DNA from: Anaerolineaceae bacterium UBA4775
Lineage (GTDB): Bacteria; Chloroflexota; Anaerolineae; Anaerolineales; Anaerolineaceae
Assembly: GCA_002403205.1 (NCBI GenBank)
Contig: DHHJ01000030.1
Location: forward strand, 17,094-41,186
Reading direction: 5' to 3'
DNA length: 24,093 nucleotides
This document shows, piece by piece, positions 8,429 through 15,727 of this stretch (position 1 is its first letter; every line of letters starts with the position of its first letter). A program made the translations under genes and the position numbers. The notes under the pieces were generated by a model. It saw only the letters and a program-made list of their open reading frames with translations. It searched no databases and was not told the origin of the DNA.

Positions 8429-8517
8429 ACAAAGCACCCGGGGAGGGTACGCAGCAACCCATAACACCCGGAGAGACGGCCCGCTGGGAAGTCTTTACGA
8501 AAGGAACCCTGCTTTGT
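8429..8517. other. Unassigned structured intergenic element
   Basis: An exact 8-base stem ACAAAGCA/TGCTTTGT (8429-8436 with 8510-8517) closes an 89-base region. Two inner hairpins are possible: GGGT/ACCC (8445-8448 with 8457-8460), and AGAC/GTCT with CCC/GGG around a GG/AA internal loop (8474-8494). The layout resembles a three-way junction. It lies about 90 bases upstream of psuG if read on the minus strand. It matches no riboswitch, SRP or 6S core that I can recall, and the transcribed strand is unknown. Confidence 0.35.
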
Positions 8518-8565
8518 AACTGTCTGTTAAATGCGGCGGCGCAGCCCCCCATGTCACAGAGGCAC

Positions 8566-10980
8566 TCATTTTTCAGCCCGCACCCAGGCCTGGTGCCCGT
8601 CGGTGCTGACCTCGATCCAGCCGTGCGCCTGGCTGCTCACCAGCGGGTAGCCGTCCAGCAGCGCAATCACCGGATGTTCGCCCATCAGCGGCAGATCGGC
8701 TGATCCCACCGGGAACACGATCGCCGCAGGCGACCACAGGTTGATCCGGTCGAGGGGGAGGTTCTCGGCGTTCAACCCGTCGGGCAGGAACAGCACATGC
8801 GGCGGTGACGGCACATCCAGCCAGTGATCGCCCACCTTGCCGGTGGGGATCAGCGCGCTGAAGTCATCCCAGGTCAGCCACAACACCGCACCCCGCTCTC
8901 CCGCCCATAATATATCTATACGAAGTCCGTTACCTGCATCCAGCGCTTCGCCGGCCTGCAATGGGGCGCGGGGTACGCCATTCTCCGCCAGCAGGGCATA
9001 CACCGTCCGGCTGGTCTGGTTCGCATCCGGGTCAACCCCCCATAAGACCTGCTCAATGGGATATTTTTTTACAGCACCCGTCAGCCCAAGCAGGTCTTCA
9101 CGCGCCGTGCTGCCCGCAATCACCAGGTCCAAATGGAGATCACCCGCCGGGAGCATGCGCCCCAGGGCGTGGTTGAGTGCAGAAGGGCTCGGCCCCCCGC
9201 CGATCAGGATGGACTGGCCCCCTGGCGTCTCCACCAGCACCGTCCCGGCGCTATCCAGCAGGGTCAGGTGCAGCAGGCCGTCCGGCGCGCTCAGAACACG
9301 ATTCCAGGTGAAAACCGCCAGGCCAGCCAGCACCAGCGCGCCTGCCTGAAAGGAGACCAGCTTACGGTAAACCACCCTGCGGCTGTCTCTCGGGGTCAGG
9401 GTCAGGAAGAATAGCATGGCATAGAAACCAGCCAGCCACAGCCCATGAAAATCGGGCAGCACCAGATCGCTCCCGGGCAGGCGAGCCAGCCAGGTGACCA
9501 TGTTAATCGTGTAACGCACAAAGGGCAGGCTGATCAATGCCAGCGCCTGCCCCAGCCCTGGCAGCACCAGTCCGGCCAGCAAAGCCAATCCTCCCAGCAC
9601 CATCACCAGGGACTGTACCGGCAAGATCAGGGGGTTGGCCACCAGGGTGACCCATGAAACGCCCCCAAAGTGGTAGATCATGATCGGCAGGGTCATCACC
9701 TGGGCGGCCAGGGTGAACAGGAAAAACTCGCTCACCGGGCCCACCAGCTTTTGCGCGCGTTCTTCGGGCAGTTTTCGGGCGGCCTGCCTGACAAACCACT
9801 CTTCAAGGGGCTGGGCATAGAGCACCAACCCCAATGTGGCCGCAACGGAAAGCTGAAAACCGATATCCCAGGGGATATCCGGGTTGACCAAGGCCATGCC
9901 CAGCACGGCCAGCCCCAGGCTGTTCAACCCGTTCTGACGCCGGCCGAACATCCCGCCCATTACGCCCAAGGCCCCCATAATGGCCGCGCGGGTCACCGCC
10001 GCGTCTCCGCCCACGAAGACCGTATAGGCCGAGATGGCCCCGATAGCCGCCAGGGCGCCCCATTTGCGTCCCAGCAGCCGGGTGAACACGCCAGAGAACA
10101 ACCCCGCCAGGATGGCAATATTGAACCCGGAAATGGCGATGATGTGGGTGGTCCCTGTGCGCCGAAAGGCGTCCTGCAGGCCTGGCGACAGGCCCTGATC
10201 GCGGCCGAGCAGGATGCCCGCCAGCAGGTCGGACTCCGGCGAAGGAAACAGTTCCTGCAGAACGGCATAGGCGCGTGAATGCAGGCTAAAGATCGATGCT
10301 TTGAGGGGATTCCCCGGGTTGAATTCGATCCTGTCGACCTGGGGTTGGGTCATCAGGCTGCGGATCCCCTGGCGGGCCAGGTACACCTGGAAGGAAAAAT
10401 CGGCGCGTTCTGGGGGTGTTCTAAGTGGACCGATCACCCGCAGACGGATTCCGTAAGCCCATTCACTCCCCGGGTGCATCTGGATCAGCACCCTGCCGGT
10501 GATCGCCTCGGGTGTAATGGGTTGCTGCTCACCAGTCAACAACCTAAGGCTCTCGACCTCGACCTCCAGGTTGGTGAAGTTATCACGGTAATCCGGCGGC
10601 CGGACCACAGTGCCCACCAATTCCACAGATCCCCGGTCGTTGTAATACGCCGCATGCTCAGGTGAAACGACCGGCCGCGTGGTTGTGTAGCGCCAGCCCC
10701 CCAGGCACAGGGCCACCAGCAGGACCGCCCGAGGCAGGCGCTGGCCGTGGCCCGTCAAAGCCCTGAGCCGGTGCGTGATGACCCATGCCCCCGGCAGGCG
10801 CCAGGCCAGCAGGAGGGCAGCCAGGCTGAGGACCGCGCCGGCCAGCCACACCCAGAAGGGGATAGAGACCAGGTCAGCCAGGAGGATGCCCCCGAGGCAG
10901 GCCAAAGCCAGCCAGAAAAAAGGCAGGAAGCCCCGGAAAGGTGAACGTTTGGGTTCGTGTTCGGGTGAAGGGTTTGCCAT
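8566..10980 (-). CDS. comEC: ComEC/Rec2-family DNA-uptake channel with degenerate MBL-like domain
   Basis: ComEC forms the inner-membrane channel for single-stranded DNA uptake in natural transformation. The 804-residue protein has N-terminal membrane helices, a soluble OB-like DUF4131 region (about 110-230), and the Competence domain with the signature AISGFNIAILAG (about 280-291) followed by many helices. A C-terminal metallo-beta-lactamase-like region begins at about 570. In canonical family members this last domain carries a QGD and a THxDxDH metal site. Here the equivalent stretch reads LVIAGSTARED (about 619-629), so the metal ligands appear lost while the frame stays open. The start ATG at 10980 has AGAGG a few bases upstream. 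No comEA or pilus gene is nearby. DNA import is the family role; hydrolysis by the C-terminal domain looks unlikely. Confidence 0.92.
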   Translation of the reverse strand: MANPSPEHEPKRSPFRGFLPFFWLALACLGGILLADLVSIPFWVWLAGAVLSLAALLLAWRLPGAWVITHRLRALTGHGQRLPRAVLLVALCLGGWRYTTTRPVVSPEHAAYYNDRGSVELVGTVVRPPDYRDNFTNLEVEVESLRLLTGEQQPITPEAITGRVLIQMHPGSEWAYGIRLRVIGPLRTPPERADFSFQVYLARQGIRSLMTQPQVDRIEFNPGNPLKASIFSLHSRAYAVLQELFPSPESDLLAGILLGRDQGLSPGLQDAFRRTGTTHIIAISGFNIAILAGLFSGVFTRLLGRKWGALAAIGAISAYTVFVGGDAAVTRAAIMGALGVMGGMFGRRQNGLNSLGLAVLGMALVNPDIPWDIGFQLSVAATLGLVLYAQPLEEWFVRQAARKLPEERAQKLVGPVSEFFLFTLAAQVMTLPIMIYHFGGVSWVTLVANPLILPVQSLVMVLGGLALLAGLVLPGLGQALALISLPFVRYTINMVTWLARLPGSDLVLPDFHGLWLAGFYAMLFFLTLTPRDSRRVVYRKLVSFQAGALVLAGLAVFTWNRVLSAPDGLLHLTLLDSAGTVLVETPGGQSILIGGGPSPSALNHALGRMLPAGDLHLDLVIAGSTAREDLLGLTGAVKKYPIEQVLWGVDPDANQTSRTVYALLAENGVPRAPLQAGEALDAGNGLRIDILWAGERGAVLWLTWDDFSALIPTGKVGDHWLDVPSPPHVLFLPDGLNAENLPLDRINLWSPAAIVFPVGSADLPLMGEHPVIALLDGYPLVSSQAHGWIEVSTDGHQAWVRAEK

Positions 10981-11116
10981 AAGATGCCTCTATCGAAGCA
11001 TGACGCTGGAATTATTTTATCAAAGGATGGTGACCTTGCGGGGTTGATTTACCCCGGTCAACCCCATTGGGCATGCCGTGGTCCAACGAAATATCCGCCC
11101 AATAACCATTTCGTAG

Positions 11117-11194
11117 GGTGGGTTGGCGAGTTTTTGGCCCCATAACCGCATTATCGCGATTTTTTCACCCAACCGGATTCCACGCCAACCCACC
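11117..11194. repeat. Inverted repeat element in the 382-bp gap upstream of comEC
   Basis: GGTGGGTTGGCG (11117-11128) and CGCCAACCCACC (11183-11194) are perfect 12-base inverted arms 54 bases apart. A smaller pair, ACGAAAT/ATTTCGT, lies at 11086-11092 and 11108-11114. The stretch 10981-11362 contains no convincing gene; it holds this element and the palindrome at 11268-11289. The style is that of a dispersed non-autonomous or REP-like intergenic repeat. Confidence 0.6.
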
Positions 11195-11267
11195 AACAAA
11201 CTGATCTCCACGCCAAGCAACTCAAAAAAACTGTTTTGCAGGGCTGATCAACCCTCATAGACCCCGT

Positions 11268-11289
11268 GGGGCACGGCATGCCGTGCCCC
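11268..11289. repeat. Perfect 22-bp palindrome
   Basis: A run of four G, then CACGGCA, its exact reverse complement TGCCGTG, and four C make a perfect 22-bp palindrome. A degenerate relative containing GGCATGCCGTG is seen at 11070-11080. This type of G+C-rich palindrome is common in intergenic repeats; it could also act as a terminator-like hairpin, but no T-run follows. Confidence 0.6.
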
Positions 11290-11362
11290 TACGATTGTCC
11301 GCGTACCTAATCCAGCACAGCCCGGGAATGATTTATCTCATTGAACCTGTTTTACCGCATTT

Positions 11363-12145
11363 CTACTGAGCGCGCACCTCGGCCAGCACAGCCAGCATCT
11401 TCGGCTGGATGACCGGGTTGGCGCACACAAAGCTGGGCGGTTTCTTTAAGAAATCTGGCCCCCCATAGATATCGGTCACCACACCGCCCGCTTCCTGAAC
11501 GATCAACCCGCCTGCGGCGATATCCCATTGGTAGATATCAACCTCCCAGAACCCATCCAACCGCCCCGAGCCCACATAAACAATATTCAGCGCCGCCGAC
11601 CCGAGCCGGCGCACGCTTTGCGCCACATTGATAAAACTGGCGAAATTCACTAAATTGTCATCCTCGGGGGCATTGGCGCCCTTGGGGAACCCCGTGGCCA
11701 GCATGCAGTCGATCAGCTCAGTGAACGCCGAAACCTGCAAAGGTTTCCCGTTGAGGGTTGCCCCCTGGCCACGCTCGGCACAAAAGAACTCACCCCGTGT
11801 GGGGTCGTACACCACGCCCAATTGCATCTCGCCTTTGAAGGCATACCCGATCGAGACCGAGTAGATCGGCACGCCGTGGGCATAGTTGAGGGTGCCATCC
11901 AAAGGGTCAATGAACCACTGGTGCTCTGGCATGCCTTCCCATTCGCCCGATTCCTCGGCGACGATGGCATGGCCCGGAAAGGCTTCCCGGATGGCCTTGA
12001 TCAGGTGGCGTTCGGATGCGTGGTCTGCCTGGGTGACGAGGTCAATAGGGCTTTTGTGCTCGATCTTGAGGTCGCCGGCAAAATTCTGCAGGATATCCCC
12101 GGCCTCGGCCGCGATGGACTGAATAAAATCAAGGGTTGGCTTCAC
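11363..12145 (-). CDS. suhB: Inositol-monophosphatase-family phosphatase
   Basis: This is a Mg-dependent sugar-phosphatase-fold enzyme of 260 residues, the usual SuhB/IMPase length. The metal-site motifs are intact: VAEESG (Glu pair), WFIDPLDGTLNYAHG, and near the C-terminus the YQWDIAAGGLIVQEAGG block. Its expected reaction is hydrolysis of myo-inositol 1-phosphate or a related phosphate such as a fructose-bisphosphate or a nucleotide phosphate; the exact substrate cannot be read. The reading frame opens at 12181, but I start at the GTG at 12145 because AAAGGA (complement of 12153-12158) lies 7 bases ahead and conserved sequence begins there. The 13 bases AAAGGATCACACC before this start are identical to those before psuG. 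It diverges from the hydrogenase genes. Confidence 0.92.
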   Translation of the reverse strand: MKPTLDFIQSIAAEAGDILQNFAGDLKIEHKSPIDLVTQADHASERHLIKAIREAFPGHAIVAEESGEWEGMPEHQWFIDPLDGTLNYAHGVPIYSVSIGYAFKGEMQLGVVYDPTRGEFFCAERGQGATLNGKPLQVSAFTELIDCMLATGFPKGANAPEDDNLVNFASFINVAQSVRRLGSAALNIVYVGSGRLDGFWEVDIYQWDIAAGGLIVQEAGGVVTDIYGGPDFLKKPPSFVCANPVIQPKMLAVLAEVRAQ

Positions 12146-12213
12146 GGTGTGATCCTTTGTGCATGGTTTGATTGCGTTCAAGGCTTCATTTTAACACATC
12201 CGCCGCGGTAAGC

Positions 12214-12227
12214 GGGGCTGAAGCCCC
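12214..12227. repeat. Short G+C palindrome GGGGCTGAAGCCCC
   Basis: Arms GGGGCT and AGCCCC flank GA. It lies in the 277-base divergent gap between the phosphatase and hydrogenase genes and resembles the other G+C-rich intergenic palindromes of this window. No clear promoter could be assigned in this gap; TAAAAT at 12274-12279 lacks a -35 partner. Confidence 0.45.
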
Positions 12228-12422
12228 TACCCGCAGGTCAGACGTGCGGATGATGCCCGGGGCCCATCGGGACTAAAATTATATCTACCCAAAGCGGCGC
12301 GTCAATAAATCAGACAATTCCAGCCACTGGCGCGGTTTTCTCATCAACAATACAGTAAAATTGAATGAAAGAACCCTGCCAGACCATCCAAAAGCCGGAT
12401 TTTCAGAAAGGCGCAAATCATC

Positions 12423-13292
12423 ATGCCTGAAAACTCATCCCTCCCCCGCTTTGCCGTGTTGCAGCTCTCAGGGTGTGCGGGCTGCGAGGTGTCGCTGATC
12501 AACGCCAGCGAATGGGTTGATCAATACCAGCTTGTGTACATGCCCCTGGTGGTCTCCACCCATGCTGTCCCTGAAGATACCGAGGTACTGCTGGTCAGCG
12601 GCGGTGTGCGCAACGATGAAGACGTCTACAACCTGCGCCGCTCGGTAGAAATCGTGGAGCGTGTGGTGGCAGTGGGCACCTGTGCCATTTCGGGCGGGGT
12701 GGCCAACCTGGGCGACCGTGACGAGGTGCGGGCCATGTTCATGGCCCAGGAAAACCGCCATCACCTGCCCCACCTGCTGCCCAAAAGCCACCCGATCGAC
12801 GCGTTTGTCGATGTGGACCTGTACCTGCCGGGCTGCCCGCCCACGCCGGAGCTGTTCATGGCCGCGCTGACCAACCCTGAAAACTTTGAAGCCAGCAGCA
12901 TTGTGTGCAGCGAATGCAAGCGCCAGAAGCTGAAGGACATGCGACCTGAACACCTGTTGGGTTTTCAGCAGGGGGAAGTACAGCCTGAAATCTGCCTGAT
13001 CAACCAGGGCTACCTGTGCGTCGGATCGTCCGTCCGGGGTGGCTGCCGGGCCATCTGCACCCGCCCGGGGCATCCCTGTGTTGGCTGCCGGGGACCATCC
13101 GATGCCTATATCGAAAAGGAATCCCAGGTCTGGTTCGACCGGGTCCAGAACGTGTTTGAACGCCTGACGGATATCCCCCCAAAGGAGATCCAGACAGCCC
13201 TGCACTCACCGCAGCTCTCCCTGTTCCTGTTCCAGTTCACCGACTACGCGGATGGCGAGCGCCCGCCACGCCCGAAAGAGAAGGTGTTATAG
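12423..13292 (+). CDS. [NiFe] hydrogenase small subunit, group 3-like, three FeS clusters predicted
   Basis: The 289-residue small subunit would carry electrons between the [NiFe] site and a redox partner. Proximal-cluster ligands are Cys18 and Cys21 (SGCAGCEVSL), Cys87 (VGTCAISGG) and Cys138 (LPGCPPTP). Eight further Cys follow at 162, 165, 191, 199, 208, 212, 219 and 222, ending in PGHPCVGCRGP, enough for two more [4Fe-4S] clusters. This pattern resembles the MvhG/HydD-type small subunits of cytoplasmic group 3 enzymes. No twin-arginine signal is present, so it should stay in the cytoplasm. The large subunit starts two bases after the stop. No MvhD, Hdr, Frh or NAD-reductase subunit is adjacent, so the electron partner is unknown. 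Confidence 0.92.
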   Translation: MPENSSLPRFAVLQLSGCAGCEVSLINASEWVDQYQLVYMPLVVSTHAVPEDTEVLLVSGGVRNDEDVYNLRRSVEIVERVVAVGTCAISGGVANLGDRDEVRAMFMAQENRHHLPHLLPKSHPIDAFVDVDLYLPGCPPTPELFMAALTNPENFEASSIVCSECKRQKLKDMRPEHLLGFQQGEVQPEICLINQGYLCVGSSVRGGCRAICTRPGHPCVGCRGPSDAYIEKESQVWFDRVQNVFERLTDIPPKEIQTALHSPQLSLFLFQFTDYADGERPPRPKEKVL

Positions 13293-13294
13293 CG

Positions 13295-14608
13295 ATGGCA
13301 ACCCTCAGATTCCCGCTCAGCCGGATAGAAGGCCACGCCCGCGTGGAGATGGAGGTTCACGACGGCCAGGTGGTGACTGCCCACTTCCAGGCCATCGAAA
13401 TGCGCGGCTTCCGTTATTTCATGCAGGGTACGCCGGCAGAGCAAATGCCGGTGATCGTGCCGCGCATCTGTGGCGTGTGTTCGACTGCGCACCATGTCGC
13501 TTCGGTCAAAGCCCTGGAGGATATCTTCGAAGTCGAACCGCCCGATCTGGCTAAGGAGATCCGGGAACTCCTCCTGCTGGGGCAGCTCATCCAGAACCAG
13601 GCCACCTCGCTGTTCATCTTCACCATGCCCGACCGGGTGGGTGCCAGCAGCCTGTTCCACATGGACGAATCCGAAGCCAACCCCGAGCAGCAGCTCAGCC
13701 TGGCCCGGCGCTCACTCAAGGTACGCCAGGTCGGCACGAACCTGATCACCCTGGCGGGGGGCCAGTTCATTCACCCCATCAAAGCGGTCATCGGGGGTGT
13801 CACCAGCGGCATTCAGCGGGAACCGGCTGAAGCCATGCGGCAGGAAATCGAAACCCTGCTGCCCATGGCCTGCCAGCTGTTTGACGAATATTGGGATATG
13901 TCCCTGGCCATGGGGGAACGCATCGGCACCTGGGGTGATGACCAGCCCGCCTACTACATCGCCTCAACGGGCCGCACCCGGCCGCTGCTGAACAGCAACC
14001 TGATCCGCGTGCTGGGTCCCGATGGCGCTGAGCGCGCCAGTTTCCCGCCCAGCTTGTTCCGGCACTACCTGGATTACGAAGAGACGGTCTACAGCTACGC
14101 AGGGCAGACTAGCTACCAGGGCCAGGTCATGCGGGCCAACAGCCTGGCGCGCATCAACCTGGCGCTCTCCATGGGCACCCCGCTGGCCGACGGTTACCTT
14201 GAAAAGCTGACCCATACCTTCGGCAAACCGGCCCACCCCATCCTGCTGTTTGACCTGTGCCGCGGCATCGAGCTGGTCTACGCTTTCGAACGCGCGCTGG
14301 AGATCCTCTCAAAAGATCTTGATTATGAAGACACCGAAGTGCCCTACGCCCTCAAAGACGGCGAAGGCTACGGCCTGGTGGAGGCACCGCGCGGGCCCCT
14401 GATCCATCATTACACGGTCAAGAACGGGTTGATCGAGGATGCCGAATTCGTTATCCCCACCGTGCACAATATGCTGGCGATCGAACGCGCCTTGAAGGTG
14501 GCTGGAGAGCGTTACATCAGCCCCAAGGCGATCAATTTAGAGCTGGAGAAAGCCGTCGGCCGGGTGGTGCGCGCCTTTGACCCGTGCATCGCGTGTGCAA
14601 CGCAATGA
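13295..14608 (+). CDS. [NiFe] hydrogenase large (catalytic) subunit without C-terminal extension
   Basis: The 437-residue large subunit holds the [NiFe] centre. The L1 motif RICGVCSTAHH (Cys59, Cys62) and the L2 motif DPCIAC (Cys431, Cys434) supply all four nickel ligands, and RIEGH near the N-terminus has the conserved Glu12. Most large subunits carry a C-terminal peptide after DPCxxCxxH/R that a specific endopeptidase removes. Here the protein ends at DPCIACATQ, with Gln in the His/Arg place and the stop directly after it. No cleavage step should therefore be needed. The coding sequence is intact and tightly coupled to the small subunit. Group 3-like placement rests on the partner small subunit. 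No hyp maturation genes are in the window. Confidence 0.93.
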   Translation: MATLRFPLSRIEGHARVEMEVHDGQVVTAHFQAIEMRGFRYFMQGTPAEQMPVIVPRICGVCSTAHHVASVKALEDIFEVEPPDLAKEIRELLLLGQLIQNQATSLFIFTMPDRVGASSLFHMDESEANPEQQLSLARRSLKVRQVGTNLITLAGGQFIHPIKAVIGGVTSGIQREPAEAMRQEIETLLPMACQLFDEYWDMSLAMGERIGTWGDDQPAYYIASTGRTRPLLNSNLIRVLGPDGAERASFPPSLFRHYLDYEETVYSYAGQTSYQGQVMRANSLARINLALSMGTPLADGYLEKLTHTFGKPAHPILLFDLCRGIELVYAFERALEILSKDLDYEDTEVPYALKDGEGYGLVEAPRGPLIHHYTVKNGLIEDAEFVIPTVHNMLAIERALKVAGERYISPKAINLELEKAVGRVVRAFDPCIACATQ

Positions 14609-14613
14609 GTTTG

Positions 14614-14641
14614 GTGAATAGGGCATCGTGATTCGTGCATG
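14614..14641 (+). repeat. Degenerate heptamer run after the hydrogenase stop
   Basis: GTGAATA, GGGCATC, GTGATTC and GTGCATG follow one another with a period of seven, starting five bases after the large-subunit stop. The units resemble the clearer GTGAGTR heptamers at 15686-15727, which also sit at the 3' end of a gene. The match is loose. Confidence 0.35.
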
Positions 14642-14736
14642 GGATCTCTCGTTCAGACATCAAGTCAATGCGCCACTCATCATCAAATCGTTATAGGTGA
14701 GATCTTTAACTCTTAATACTGAATTATGGATTTTTC

Positions 14737-15486
14737 TTAGTATATACGTTCTATACCTAACTTTAATTTTTCCGATAATTCTTTTTCAGAGTTGAATTTC
14801 TCAGGCCATGTCAATTTTATATCCAAGCAGTAAACATCTGCATTTTCTGAAAAGAACCTTAAACCTAAAAATGAATTTTGCTGAATTAACTCTGAACTTA
14901 TTCCCCACTGATCACTATCAAAAAAATAAGGAACCTCAAAAAAGTGACTTTTGGGTTCAAAACCTTACAATACCACTTGTTTATTGACTAACTTACCAAT
15001 TACAACACTAGTGGGCTCATTAGGATTTAAATTTAGAGCTAAATCATTAATAGAGTCCCAACTCAAGTATCGGTTGATATTTTTGATAATTATATGTTTG
15101 GGCACTCCCCTTTCATCTTTTTCTTCAACTCTAAATTCAGAAAGCAATACTTTACAATTTTTTAATAATACATCACTATTATTGATAATTTTTAATCTAT
15201 ATATTCTTTCGTAAGGATCAGCACTTAAGTTTTCGACTGCATCTTGGGTATTTATTTCTATTATAGAAATTGATGCACGGTTTCGTTTCTTTTTCCAATT
15301 TTCAATAAGCATTGGGCCAAATAAGGCGATTTCGACCACTAATAATTGAATAAAATCAGATACTGAGAAACTCCAATTCGGAATATTTCCCGGTCGTAAT
15401 GAATAGTGTATAGCAATTGCCACAATTAGTATATCAATGAATATTATTAGTATGAAAATACTAGATAACTTAATTCTCTTTAACAT
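14737..15486 (-). pseudogene. Membrane-protein gene interrupted by one in-frame TAA
   Basis: Starting at ATG 15486 with a good GGAGG six bases ahead, the frame runs 173 codons to a TAA at 14965-14967. It then continues open in the same frame for about 75 more codons, to a TAA at 14737-14739. The first part has two hydrophobic helices (about 7-29 and 43-60) and then a soluble, beta-rich domain. The continuation (GFEPKSHFFEVPYFF and on to ELSEKLKLGIERIY) keeps a protein-like composition in the same A+T-rich codon style, so it looks like the original C-terminus. I do not recognise the family. The gene is A+T-rich unlike the hydrogenase before it and the hydrolase after it, which suggests acquisition. 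A functional 173-residue product or stop-codon readthrough is the alternative. Confidence 0.65.
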
Positions 15487-15685
15487 GGGTGCCTCCGAAA
15501 AAGCGAAAAGTTATGTTATGTAAATATCATTGTATCAACGGAGGAACATCGAGGCTACCGGTCATCAATTCAGATGGCTAATTGGTTAAGGATAAATGCG
15601 AATCATAAATGGAAACTAACTTCGTAATAGAATTCATCGTGGTCAAAGAAGTATATTTCGGATAGCATATACAGCGAAGTAGAAC

Positions 15686-15727
15686 CACTCACAATTCACT
15701 ACTCACCACTCACTACTCACCATTCAC
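15686..15727 (-). repeat. Six tandem GTGARTN heptamers overlapping a gene end
   Basis: Read on the minus strand the units are GTGAATG, GTGAGTA, GTGAGTG, GTGAGTA, GTGAATT and GTGAGTG, exactly 42 bases. The first 15 bases encode the last four residues (VNGE) and the TAG stop of the ADP-ribosylglycohydrolase gene. A run of seven-base units changes frame from copy to copy and soon brings a TAG or TGA. Confidence 0.8.

Noticed and set aside
8429..8517. Known riboswitch, T-box, SRP or 6S RNA
   Set aside because: None of the conserved cores I know (for example the SRP tetraloop region or the T-box antiterminator) can be found on either strand, so it is reported only as unassigned.
9670..10278. A 202-codon plus-strand frame inside comEC
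   Set aside because: It is antisense to the conserved Competence domain, with a Gln/His-rich low-quality translation typical of shadow frames.
12251..12279. Hydrogenase promoter at TAAAAT
   Set aside because: No -35 box lies at a suitable distance and the start codon is more than 140 bases away.
14580..14608. Frameshift truncating the hydrogenase large subunit
   Set aside because: The protein reaches the complete L2 motif DPCIAC and stops three residues later, so the end looks natural rather than broken.
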